This document shows, one piece after another, positions 1-6,799 of a stretch of 16,531 bases of DNA. The DNA is from Trichodesmium sp. MAG_R04. GTDB taxonomy: Bacteria; Cyanobacteriota; Cyanobacteriia; Cyanobacteriales; Microcoleaceae. How positions within the stretch are numbered: the stretch's first letter is position 1; every line of letters begins with the position of its first letter. Location: assembly GCA_023356515.1 (NCBI GenBank), contig JAKQYG010000033.1, positions 1-16,531 of the forward strand. Direction: 5' to 3'. The position numbers and the translations under genes were made by a program. The notes under the pieces are model-generated. The model worked only from the letters and a program-made list of their open reading frames with translations. It ran no database searches and was not told where the DNA came from.

Positions 1-321
1 TTGCACCTTAGCTTTGACAGTAATATCAATCAGGTTTTTATTACCCAAATAATCTGCCCTTTCACTATCTTTGGGCAAACCCCCAATAGTACTGATAACT
101 GCACTAATGTTTTTATCACTCAGCATAGCAGTTTCCACAGATGCTATATCTAAAGCATCACCCATGACAACTTTAATACCTATTGCCTCCAATTCAGATT
201 GAGTATTGGACGAACGTAATAATGCCATAACTTGATAATTTTCAGCGATTAAATATTTAGCAATTTCTCGCCCTAGGCCTCTACTTGCACCAGCTAAAAA
301 AATGTAAGATTCAGATGTCAT
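1..321 (-). CDS. SDR / NAD(P)-binding Rossmann-fold protein, N-terminal part (runs off the window)
   Basis: The reverse strand reads open for 107 codons from an ATG at 321-319 to the window edge; the C-terminus is missing. The N-terminus has a beta strand followed by the glycine-rich dinucleotide loop GASRGLGREIA (about residues 11-21), a SDR-type Rossmann motif. Further on are GDALD (about residues 54-58, the usual Asp after the second beta-alpha unit) and AVISTIGG (about 73-80), resembling the strand-4 region of atypical SDRs that bind NAD(P)H. Such proteins act as oxidoreductases, epimerases or NAD(P)-binding assembly factors; the substrate cannot be told from this part. It is divergent from the DUF1802 gene with a 144-bp gap that must hold both promoters. 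Confidence 0.8.
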   Translation of the reverse strand, partial: MTSESYIFLAGASRGLGREIAKYLIAENYQVMALLRSSNTQSELEAIGIKVVMGDALDIASVETAMLSDKNISAVISTIGGLPKDSERADYLGNKNLIDITVKAKVQ

Positions 322-465
322 AATTTGTGATAATTTTCTAATATTTGCATCAAGGTTATAGTATAGCAATTACTGCTCAAGTTATACTAACGGTAATTTG
401 AAATTATTCATGCCGGAAACAGCTTGAAACCAAATAAAGTTTTGTTTACATGATAGCGGATAATT

Positions 466-1032
466 ATGAAAACTACTACTAATGCCCTTAAAGAATGGAA
501 TGTTGCTGTTAATGCTTTAGAAAATGGCAACACAATTATGTTACTAAGAAAGGGTGGAATTAGAGAACAGAAGAGTGATTTTACTATTGCACATCAACAG
601 GTTTTACTCTATCCAACTTTTGAACATCAACAACCACATTTACTCAAACCGAAATATACTAACCAGGTGCAAATTGTAGATTCTGGTTGGCATCCTGAAA
701 AAATTAAAATTAGTAGTTTTGCTGAAATTACTAATGTTTTACCAGTCAGTGATAAATCTATTTTAAATAAGTTATTTTTTTACCATATTTGGAATGAAAA
801 ATTTATCAGCGATCGCCTGAAATGGAAACCCCAAAAAATGCTTTATATTTTACTTTTAAGAACTTATAAACTTTCTCAAGTCTATGAGATTTTTTATCGC
901 CCTGAATATGGCGGCTGTCGTTCTTGGATTAACGTAGCTACACCAATCAATATTACAGACTTAATTCCTGTTTTAAATGATGATGCTTATCAGAGCTTAT
1001 CCTCAGAAATTTGTCAAATTTTTACAGATTAA
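466..1032 (+). CDS. DUF1802 family protein
   Basis: This 188-residue protein starts with the family signature: an NALKEWNVAVNALENG stretch (residues 6-21), then LLRKGGIRE (26-34) and a LLYPTFEHQ motif (47-55). These are characteristic of DUF1802, a family of unknown function common in cyanobacteria. Length is close to the usual 180-200 residues, and there is no signal peptide or membrane segment, so it is probably cytoplasmic. A HIP1 octamer lies within the gene near 810. The start is the first ATG after the divergent intergenic region; no strong Shine-Dalgarno is visible. The function is unknown for the family and the neighbours do not help. Family assignment is from recognised motifs, not a search. 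Confidence 0.85.
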   Translation: MKTTTNALKEWNVAVNALENGNTIMLLRKGGIREQKSDFTIAHQQVLLYPTFEHQQPHLLKPKYTNQVQIVDSGWHPEKIKISSFAEITNVLPVSDKSILNKLFFYHIWNEKFISDRLKWKPQKMLYILLLRTYKLSQVYEIFYRPEYGGCRSWINVATPINITDLIPVLNDDAYQSLSSEICQIFTD

Positions 1033-1279
1033 ACAATTAGGATCGGCATTGGTAAATTAAGGGATTAATTAAGCCTGAATGGGCAACTCTATAAACTAAC
1101 AAGCTATTTTTTAGCTATTTTTTTATAGATTCATCCCGCTATCTACCAACGCCAGACATAAAGAACTTACTGGGATAATTGAGTGAGCAACAACATAGTC
1201 AGACAATGGGAAAAAAAGTAGGTTCAAAAAAAATTACTGTAGACCTAGGATGGATAATTCCTGATGAAATCAATAACTC
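1033..1279. other. Intergenic region between DUF1802 gene and miaB, with a weak small reading frame
   Basis: Convergent spacer. It holds a weak intrinsic terminator (1102-1124). A small plus-strand frame of 25 residues runs from ATG 1206 to a TAG at 1281-1283 and could begin further upstream at TTG 1179. Its stop overlaps the miaB stop on the other strand (1280-1282). The peptide is Lys-rich (MGKKVGSKK...) with no recognised family and no clear ribosome binding site. It may be a gene remnant; I do not call it a gene. Confidence 0.4.
1102..1124 (+). terminator. Weak intrinsic terminator after the DUF1802 gene
   Basis: AGCTA (1102-1106) and TAGCT (1112-1116) form a 5-bp stem with a 5-nt T loop, followed at once by ATTTTTTT (1117-1124). 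It lies 70 bp after the DUF1802 stop. The stem is short and AT-rich, so termination would be modest. Confidence 0.35.
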
Positions 1280-2635
1280 CTAGACTAGCACAAATTCCTT
1301 CACCTCACCAGTCAGACTAAACGGACGTACTTCAGTAATTTTCACCTTAACTAACTTACCTTTCAACTCATTAATATCCCCCTCAAAAAATGTCAGACGG
1401 TTGCCACGGGTACGACCCATAACTTGAGTAGGATTTTTAGGGTTTGTGTCTTCAACTAAAATTTCTTCAATACGACCCATATAACGTTGCGATCGCTCTC
1501 CTGCCTTCACACCAACTAAATGATTCAACCTTTGTAGCCTATCTGCCTTCACCTCCTCACTCAATTGATTTTCCCATAAAGCCGCTGGAGTTCCAGGTCT
1601 AGGAGAATAAGCAGCAGTATTCAACTGATCAAACCCAATATCCTCCACCAATTTCAGGGTATTCTCAAATTGTGCCTCAGTTTCCCCAGGAAAACCAACT
1701 ATTGCGTCTGCGCTAATAGAAGCATCTGGCATCATTTCCCGAATTTGAGCAATAATTCGGCGATATTTCTCATGAGTGTAACCCCTTGCCATTGCCTTCA
1801 ATAATTGATTATCTCCAGACTGAAACGGAATGTGAAAATGTTCACAAACCTTAGGCAACTCAGAACAAGCTCTAATTAAACGTTCTGTGAAATAGCGGGG
1901 GTGACTTGTCGCAAACCGAATGCGTTCAACACCTGGTACATCATGCACATAGTAAAGTAAATCTGTGAACGTGTATTTATTACGCCCTTCTTTTGTCACT
2001 CCCGGTAAGTCTCGTCCATAAGCATCAATATTTTGTCCTAACAATGTTATTTCTTGATAACCCTGTCGCCCCAACTCTTCCATTTCAGCGTAAATAGCCT
2101 CAGGTCTACGAGACTGTTCCACACCACGCACCCTGGGCACAACACAATAGGTACAGTGTTCGTTGCAACCATAAATTATATTTACCCAAGCAGTAATTTT
2201 ACTATCCCGTCTAGGTTTAGTAATATCTTCCACAATATGAATTGGTTCAGTAGCGACTACTTGGTTACCATTGAATACTTGTTCTAATAAATCTTGCAAA
2301 CGGTTAGCATGTTGAGGTCCCATAACTAAATCTAGTTCGGGGACTCGTCGCAGTAGTGCTTCCCCTTCCTGCTGAGCGACACACCCAGCAACAATAAGAG
2401 TGAGGTCTGGTTGTTTATGTTTGCGTTTTGCTTGTCTACCCAGGTAAGAATAGACTTTTTGTTCAGCATTGTCGCGAATAGTGCAGGTATTATATAGAAT
2501 AATATTAGCTTTGTTGGGGTCTTCTGAAGAGATGAAACCCATATTATCTAGGATACCTGCCATACGTTCAGAGTCAGCTTTGTTCATTTGACAGCCGAAA
2601 GTGGTAATGTGATAGTGACCGGTATTTTTATTCAT
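1280..2635 (-). CDS. miaB: tRNA-2-methylthio-N6-dimethylallyladenosine synthase MiaB
   Basis: MiaB is a radical-SAM methylthiotransferase that adds a methylthio group to i6A37 of tRNAs reading UNN codons, using two [4Fe-4S] clusters. All parts are visible. The N-terminal MTTase domain has Cys15 (TTFGCQMN), Cys51 (NTCTIR) and Cys85 (AGCVAQ). The radical-SAM motif CNEHCTYC has Cys157, 161 and 164. A TRAM-type tRNA-binding domain closes the protein (about 385-450). Length with this start is 451 residues, normal for the family. I chose ATG 2635-2633 (MNKNTGHYH...) over an in-frame ATG 33 bases upstream, because the extra 11 hydrophobic residues are not family-like and the miaB duplicate at 6.3-6.7 kb keeps the MNKNTGHYH start but not the extension. 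It is convergent with the DUF1802 gene. Confidence 0.96.
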   Translation of the reverse strand: MNKNTGHYHITTFGCQMNKADSERMAGILDNMGFISSEDPNKANIILYNTCTIRDNAEQKVYSYLGRQAKRKHKQPDLTLIVAGCVAQQEGEALLRRVPELDLVMGPQHANRLQDLLEQVFNGNQVVATEPIHIVEDITKPRRDSKITAWVNIIYGCNEHCTYCVVPRVRGVEQSRRPEAIYAEMEELGRQGYQEITLLGQNIDAYGRDLPGVTKEGRNKYTFTDLLYYVHDVPGVERIRFATSHPRYFTERLIRACSELPKVCEHFHIPFQSGDNQLLKAMARGYTHEKYRRIIAQIREMMPDASISADAIVGFPGETEAQFENTLKLVEDIGFDQLNTAAYSPRPGTPAALWENQLSEEVKADRLQRLNHLVGVKAGERSQRYMGRIEEILVEDTNPKNPTQVMGRTRGNRLTFFEGDINELKGKLVKVKITEVRPFSLTGEVKEFVLV

Positions 2636-2668
2636 GGTTATAATAAAAAATAAAATTATGGTATACAA

Positions 2669-3226
2669 GAGAGTTATTATATCATAAATTTTGCCAACGG
2701 GAAGTATTTACACAATGAAAGAGAAGAATAGTTTTGACTCTATGTGAATGTCAAGAATGTGGGGAGGAGCTCACAGGGTAACAAGTAGGGTTAATGGTAG
2801 ATATAGTGATAATTTGAGACAATAAATTGAATAATAATTCAATTAAAAAAGAAAGCTTATTCAGTTTGGGAGGTAGCGATCGCTATTCTGCCAACAAAAA
2901 TCCCCAGTTTGTCAAAAATACTCATGCCACTAATTTTTTTGTGTTCTATAGAATTAATTTGTTTAATTTGTTTGCTCAAATTCCGATGATAATTCATGTA
3001 TCTTTTCGTACTACATAATTAAGTCCGGAATATGGGTATCAAGAAAACGGGTAATTCAATTTCAAAATATTGCCGTATAAAGTTTTAGCTTAGATCTATT
3101 TCCATAAGTCCAGCTAAGTCAAATAGGGGAGAAAAAAAACTATTTTTCGGAAAAATAAGCTTTGAAAAAAGGAGATGGTAAAATAAAAAAAACGATAACT
3201 TTACAACAGGCCGACTGCCCTTAAAG
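2669..3226. other. Intergenic region between miaB and the trypsin-GUN4 gene
   Basis: A divergent spacer of about 560 bp that must hold promoters for both flanking genes. It contains an 8-bp perfect inverted repeat with a 4-nt spacer (AATTGAAT 2825-2832 / ATTCAATT 2837-2844), a possible operator, and a HIP1 site near 2876. A 63-codon plus-strand frame (2827-3018) starts only at TTG, inside the inverted repeat, and has no family features; I do not call it. AAGGAG occurs near 3169 but is too far (over 50 bp) from the ATG at 3227 to be its ribosome binding site. Confidence 0.5.
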
Positions 3227-4792
3227 ATGAAATCTCTATTCCCCATTCTTGGTCTAAGCTTCCTGTCACTAACTCTGACAAATTGTTCTTTATCTCCCGA
3301 AAAAATAGCTTCTCGAATAGAACCTAGTATTGTCAAAGTTAAAAATACATCTGGATATGGAACAGGTTTTTTCGTGCCCGGAAAACCAGAAGTCTATACT
3401 GTACTAACCGCCGCTTATGTACTAAACAAAGAAAAGGGGAACAATTTCTTAGAAACTAACAAAGATGCAAAAACCTGGCCACTTGCTAATATAGAAATAT
3501 TTCATAGTAATATTGATTTAGCTTTAGTTACTTTTCTACCAAAGGGAAAAAAATGTAATTATCCAGTACTAAAAATAGGAAATTCAGAACGTCTCAAAAA
3601 AGGTAACTTAATCTATATTTCTGGTTTTCCGGTTCGGGGAGGGAAGTTGGTATCCCAGTTTGTGAAAGGTGATGTTACGGGTTTGAGTAATTTGATGCGC
3701 GGTTATGGGGTTTCTTATCAAGCTTTAACTGTGGGTGAAATGAGTGGATCCCCTGTTGTGGATGGAAGGGGTGAGGTTGTAGCACTCCATGGAAGTACTG
3801 ATTTTGAAGTAGTCCAAAGTTTGGCATCTAAACAAGCAAGTTTATCTGAAGTACAACGTCAGTTTTATCAGCAAGCTTTGGATAGAGTTAATGGTGGCGA
3901 ACGTTTGACTTTTTCTTGGGGTATACCTATTGCTTTTTTTCAGGAGTCTCAGTTTTACACTCCTGATACCAATATTTCTGGGTGTGGTTTGTGGATATTG
4001 TTTTCTAGTGCGATGATTTTTGGTGGTAGTATTGTTTATTTTGGGCTGAAGCGTTCTCAAAGTTCACAAGTTTCTACACAAAGAGAAAGGGAGTTGGAAA
4101 GGCAACTGCGAAATGAGCAACGCAGGCGACAAGACGTAGAGGGAAGGTTAAGTTCTGTTACAAATACTCATACTCAGGAACAACAGGAGTTGGAAAAACA
4201 ACTTAAGAATGAGAAACGCAGGCGACAAGAGCTTGAGGCACAGTTGCAAAGGCAAGGGCAAGTTCAGTCTCCGGTTATTGAACCTCAGTCTTCTGGTGAT
4301 GTACCTCTAGTTTCTGATGTTGGGGTAGATTATACTAAGTTGAGTGAGTTATTGGCGGCCAAAAAGTGGAAGGAAGCAGACTTAGAAACAGGGAAAAGAA
4401 TGTTAGAAGCGGCGGGTAGGGAGTCCGAAGGATGGTTGGATATTGAGCATATAGAAAATTTTCCTTGCCAAGATTTAGGCATAATAGACAAACTTTGGGT
4501 AAAATATAGTAATGGTAGATTTGGTTTTTCCGTTCAGAAGCAAATTTATCAACGTTTGGGTGGAACGAAAGAGTATAAAGAAAAAGTATGGGAAGCTTTT
4601 GGAGATAAAGTGGGATGGCGTCAAGGGGAGCGTTGGTTGAATTATCATAGTTTGACTTTAGACAAGCATTTTGGGCACCTTCCTTATGTGTTGTTATGTT
4701 TGAGGGTGGGGGAGGATCGGTTGGGTGCGGCTCTTCTCTCGCGCAGCAGTATACTTGTCGCGCGAGCAGTATACTTGGATCCTAACATATAA
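3227..4792 (+). CDS. Membrane protein: degenerate trypsin-like domain, TM helix, coiled coil and GUN4 domain
   Basis: A 521-residue multidomain protein. Residues 1-20 form a signal peptide (hydrophobic LFPILGLSFLSLTL, then Cys20; the N before it is unusual for a lipobox). About 30-245 is a trypsin-like serine protease fold: GTGFFV (45-50), VLTAAYVL (59-66), NIDLALVTF (95-103) and EMSGSPVVDG (171-180). By position the triad would be His64, Asp97, Ser173, but residue 64 is Tyr, so peptidase activity should be lost or weak. Residues 253-273 are one TM helix. About 283-343 is an Arg/Glu/Gln-rich coiled coil made of two similar units (RELERQL... and QELEKQL...). About 365-486 is a GUN4 domain (DYTKLSELLAAKKW, FGFSVQKQIYQRLGG, VGWR, GHLP). 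GUN4 binds tetrapyrroles in the Mg-chelatase partner; fused GUN4 domains have no settled role. Predicted topology: pseudo-protease outside, GUN4 in the cytosol, suggesting a sensor. The tail (487-521) is atypical and includes a tandem duplication. A CRISPR array starts 8 bp after the stop. Confidence 0.85.
   Translation: MKSLFPILGLSFLSLTLTNCSLSPEKIASRIEPSIVKVKNTSGYGTGFFVPGKPEVYTVLTAAYVLNKEKGNNFLETNKDAKTWPLANIEIFHSNIDLALVTFLPKGKKCNYPVLKIGNSERLKKGNLIYISGFPVRGGKLVSQFVKGDVTGLSNLMRGYGVSYQALTVGEMSGSPVVDGRGEVVALHGSTDFEVVQSLASKQASLSEVQRQFYQQALDRVNGGERLTFSWGIPIAFFQESQFYTPDTNISGCGLWILFSSAMIFGGSIVYFGLKRSQSSQVSTQRERELERQLRNEQRRRQDVEGRLSSVTNTHTQEQQELEKQLKNEKRRRQELEAQLQRQGQVQSPVIEPQSSGDVPLVSDVGVDYTKLSELLAAKKWKEADLETGKRMLEAAGRESEGWLDIEHIENFPCQDLGIIDKLWVKYSNGRFGFSVQKQIYQRLGGTKEYKEKVWEAFGDKVGWRQGERWLNYHSLTLDKHFGHLPYVLLCLRVGEDRLGAALLSRSSILVARAVYLDPNI
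4739..4777. repeat. 19/20-bp imperfect tandem duplication at the 3' end of the trypsin-GUN4 gene
   Basis: TCGCGCAGCAGTATACTTG (4739-4757) is followed directly by TCGCGCGAGCAGTATACTTG (4758-4777). The copies differ by a single extra G, so the array is 39 bp, a multiple of three, yet the two units are read in different frames. It encodes part of the C-terminal tail after GUN4. A single-copy version with the 20-bp unit would read LLSREQYTW... after ALL, so the present tail (RSSILVARAVYLDPNI) is probably a recent by-product. Confidence 0.85.
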
Positions 4793-4800
4793 AGAGTAGA

Positions 4801-5375
4801 CCCCCCCGCTTGGGTTAATGCGGCTTAGTTGGAAACGATCCGTATTCTACTTTTACATCACCTGTAACAACATAACCCCCCCGCTTGGGTTAATGCGGCT
4901 TAGTTGGAAACATGAAAGACTTGGCATACTGGCTCCTCCGCAAGAGCGGGAGCGACATTAACCCCCCCGCTTGGGTTAATGCGGCTTAGTTGGAAACACA
5001 ACTGTATCTGCCCCCTTCTCGAGAGAGATACAGCAACCCCCCCGCTTGGGTTAATGCGGCTTAGTTGGAAACTCTAGTACTAATAAAGACTTCTTAGAAG
5101 CCTCATAAACAACCCCCCCCGCTTGGGTTAATGCGGCTTAGTTGGAAACTCTAATAGTAGCCATTGAAATTAATCTCCAAAATACAAGCCCCCCCGCTTG
5201 GGTTAATGCGGCTTAGTTGGAAACTTCAAGCAGAACATTCGTCATATTTACCCCACTTAGGGTCCCCCCCGCTTGGGTTAATGCGGCTTAGTTGGAAACA
5301 AAACATTGTTGCAATAAACGCAATTAAAGAAAGTTTTCTCCCCCCCGCTTGGGTTAATGCGGCTTAGTTGGAAAC
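4801..5375 (+). CRISPR. CRISPR array, eight identical 36-bp repeats and seven spacers
   Basis: Repeats lie at 4801-4836, 4876-4911, 4962-4997, 5037-5072, 5114-5149, 5189-5224, 5264-5299 and 5340-5375. Each has a C7 tract, CCGC...GCGG able to form a short stem, and the end GCTTAGTTGGAAAC. All eight are identical as read. Spacers are 39, 50, 39, 41, 39, 39 and 40 nt and unrelated to one another. The GAAAC end is the usual crRNA 5'-handle side in cyanobacterial repeats, so I take the plus strand as the crRNA strand. Repeat GC is about 58 percent in AT-rich surroundings. Long spacers and the GAAAC end are compatible with type III or I-D; the type is not decided by this. There is no cas gene in the window. 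The upstream gene's stop is 8 bp away, so no normal AT-rich leader exists on that side. No spacer visibly matches another part of the window. Confidence 0.96.
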
Positions 5376-5385
5376 GTCTTTTTCC

Positions 5386-5725
5386 GTGCGACTTGTTGGC
5401 TTGAACAAAACAGCTGAAAAGCACGTATAACAAGTCTTCCATGCCAATACATGATGGTAAAACATCGGTCATGGAAAACTCTTATATCCTTGTAGGTGAA
5501 ATTCCTACTGCCTTGTTGTTGGGTTAACAGCGTAAACCATACGATAGAGACTGAACATCAATCCGTAAAGCTGGTTTAAATGCGGACAAAGCTCTAACTG
5601 TCAAATGAGTGAGTTTGCTAGCAGAGACTGATACGCGGACGAACAGAAAGATAACTAAACTCTCGTTAACGTTGACCATTCCAAAGACAGCTAAGGAATG
5701 TAGAACCACAAAGGTCAATGGAAAA
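5386..5725 (+). mobile_element. Group II intron fragment (5' part, domain I), no reverse transcriptase
   Basis: Starts with the GTGCGAC 5' boundary typical of bacterial group II introns. It continues with stretches that I recognise from cyanobacterial (CL-type) domain I: the small hairpin GTAGGTGAAATTCCTAC near 5492, the ACGATAGAGACTGAAC stretch, GCTAGCAGAGACTGATACGCGG near 5620, and a closing stem pairing TTGACC (about 5670) with GGTCAA (about 5714). No domain V/VI hairpin is seen before the nrdJ-like scrap, and there is no intron-encoded protein, so it is a truncated, non-mobile relic. It begins only 10 bp after the last CRISPR repeat, possibly inside an eighth spacer. Recognition is from remembered motifs; a covariance-model search would settle it. 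Confidence 0.7.
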
Positions 5726-5726
5726 G

Positions 5727-5760
5727 GGCTGCACAAAATATAATTGTTCAGCCTTTTTTT
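5727..5760 (+). terminator. Intrinsic terminator downstream of the CRISPR array and intron fragment
   Basis: GGCTG-C-ACAA (5727-5736) pairs with TTGT-T-CAGCC (5744-5753), giving nine pairs with one C/T mismatch and a 7-nt AT loop, followed by T7 (5754-5760). It is the first strong plus-strand terminator after the trypsin-GUN4 gene, and so could end a transcript covering the gene, array and intron relic. Confidence 0.65.
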
Positions 5761-5898
5761 CCTTTGCAAGAGAACGCTTTCAAAGCAGCAGCTTTATTTG
5801 CGACTCCGTTATTAAAACATAACTTCACAAAACATCCAAGACATCAAAGAGGAAGAGAGTTAGACCCAATTGTTGGAGTTAGTATAAGTGGAGTTTAG
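5761..5898 (+). pseudogene. Fragment of class II (B12-dependent) ribonucleotide reductase, probable nrdJ remnant
   Basis: In one plus-strand frame 45 codons read from PLQENAFKAAALF through PLLKHNF to RELDPIVGVSISGV and then TAG (5896-5898). The segment RELDPIVGVS(I/F)(S/T)G is what I remember from the internal part of cyanobacterial adenosylcobalamin-dependent ribonucleoside-triphosphate reductases, where the next residues would be LFDFFV. There is no start codon, the remainder of a protein of roughly 750 or more residues is absent, and the flanks are unrelated. nrdJ in Trichodesmium-like genomes is interrupted by inteins and introns, so an intron relic just upstream is suggestive, though no intact splice junction is seen. 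Identification rests on a short motif and is moderate. Confidence 0.5.
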
Positions 5899-5963
5899 GA
5901 TAACCCGCATTCCTTCCGGACTACTATCTATCGACGCTCTTCAAATTTATAGATCAACTCAGG

Positions 5964-6280
5964 TTAAAAAAGACTGAGTTCTTCATTTCCCCAGAGTTTA
6001 CTTTGCCAGTGAAAGCCAATTAAAACAGAATTAAACTGAAGTTGAAATTGACGAATGCGATCGCGATCCTTTTCTTATTGACAAACAATTTTCCTCCATT
6101 TACTATATTAATTTATAGCATCCTGAATGTCTCCTAACCAACCATAACCGAACAAGAAAACATCAGTAATAGGTTGAGCTGAATTTTTGAGAATATCAAT
6201 TAAGTGCTGACTTATTAATCCGTCCGGATCATCTTTACCTTCCTTACCTTCAGCATCAAAAGCTATCAAATAATAGTTAA
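5964..6280 (-). pseudogene. Degenerate N-terminal part of an alpha/beta-hydrolase-like protein
   Basis: One reverse frame reads YYLIAFDAEGKEGKDDPDGL...ITDVFLFGYGWLGDIQDAIN, then TAA (6110-6108), YSKWRKIVCQ, then TAA (6077-6075), and EKDRDRIRQ...LLIGFHW-type sequence FNSVLIGFHWQSKLWGNEELSLF and TAA (5966-5964). Joined through the stops this follows a family of predicted hydrolases with the pattern LxxHGWxGDxPAA...QY..WIGAM...LLIGxHWPSxPWGDEEL. Here the strand-turn HGW is GYGW, and two Gln-like positions have become stops. The first codons and the whole catalytic C-terminal part are missing. The 5' end is cut at 6280/6281, exactly where the miaB duplicate begins. The family name is from memory; the coding character is clear, the function is not. 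Confidence 0.6.
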
Positions 6281-6715
6281 ATGAATTGCTTCAGTAACAA
6301 CTACTTAGTTAGCATTGAATACTTGTTCTAATAAATCTTGCAAACAGTTAGCATGTTGAGGTCCCATAACCAAATATAATTCAGGAACTCGTCGCAGTAG
6401 TGCTTCCCCTTCCTGCTGAGCGACACATCCAGTAACAATAAGAGTAAGATCTAGTTATTTATGTTTGCCTTTTGCTTGTCTACCCAGATAAGAATAGACT
6501 TTTTGTTCAGCATTATCGCGAATAGCGCAGGTATTATATAGAACAATATTAGCTTTATTAGGATATTCCGAAGATATGAAACCCATATTATCTAGGATAC
6601 CTGCCATGGGTTCAGAGTCAGATTCATTCATTTGACAGCCAAAAGTGCTAATGTGATAGTGACCGGTATTTTTATTCATAACCATTAAAATAAAATGATA
6701 GTATACAAGAGTTAA
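6281..6715 (-). pseudogene. miaB: Truncated, decayed duplicate of the miaB 5' end
   Basis: This copy matches the intact miaB (2237-2635) over exactly 399 bp (6281-6679, 133 codons) without indels, and homology reaches some 35 bp further into the upstream region (GTATAC...AAGAG). It keeps the three N-terminal Cys contexts (FGCQMN, YNTCAIR, TGCVAQ) but lacks the radical-SAM CxxxCxxC, the core and the TRAM domain. Codon 75 (Gln in the intact gene) is TAA, leaving an N-terminal reading frame to 6455; a second Gln codon near the 3' end is also TAA. There are about 16 amino-acid changes including Arg to Pro and Asp to Tyr, so it evolves without constraint. It cannot be a functional methylthiotransferase. 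Confidence 0.92.
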
Positions 6716-6724
6716 ATATTATAA

Positions 6725-6799
6725 GGCACTAACCGTATCAGCAATATCTGAAAAATAACCAAAAATGTACCATATTATAGCTATACTACCTAAGTCCTG
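6725..6799 (+). mobile_element. Decayed MITE copy directly upstream of pyrF-pyrE
   Basis: These 75 bp align end to end with the last 75 bp of the intact MITE at 10656-10730. Shared blocks include GGCACTAA, GCAATATCT, ACCATAT.ATAGCT, TACT and the terminus TAAGTCCTG. The left inverted terminus is gone. The right terminus abuts the GAGGAG ribosome binding site (6799-6804) of the pyrF-pyrE gene, so the element now forms its 5' leader and possibly its promoter. Roughly two-thirds of positions agree, so it is much older than the copy at 10.7 kb. Confidence 0.7.

Noticed and set aside
2827..3018. 63-codon frame between miaB and the trypsin-GUN4 gene
   Set aside because: It starts at TTG within an inverted repeat, has no Shine-Dalgarno and no recognisable composition.
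3085..3336. Minus-strand frame overlapping the start of the trypsin-GUN4 gene
   Set aside because: It is the shadow of a real gene with a clear signal peptide on the other strand.
5164..5367. 67-codon plus-strand frame across the CRISPR array
   Set aside because: It only reads through repeats and spacers, producing a repeated peptide; CRISPR arrays often give such frames.
4801..5375. Tandem-repeat or STRR element rather than CRISPR
   Set aside because: Repeat length of 36, identical repeats, unrelated spacers of 39-50 nt and the GAAAC end fit CRISPR; STRRs are short contiguous units.
5278..5769. Two minus-strand frames over the array end and intron relic (5278-5472 and 5524-5769)
   Set aside because: They lie on the strand opposite to the structured intron sequence, lack family features and have no ribosome binding sites.
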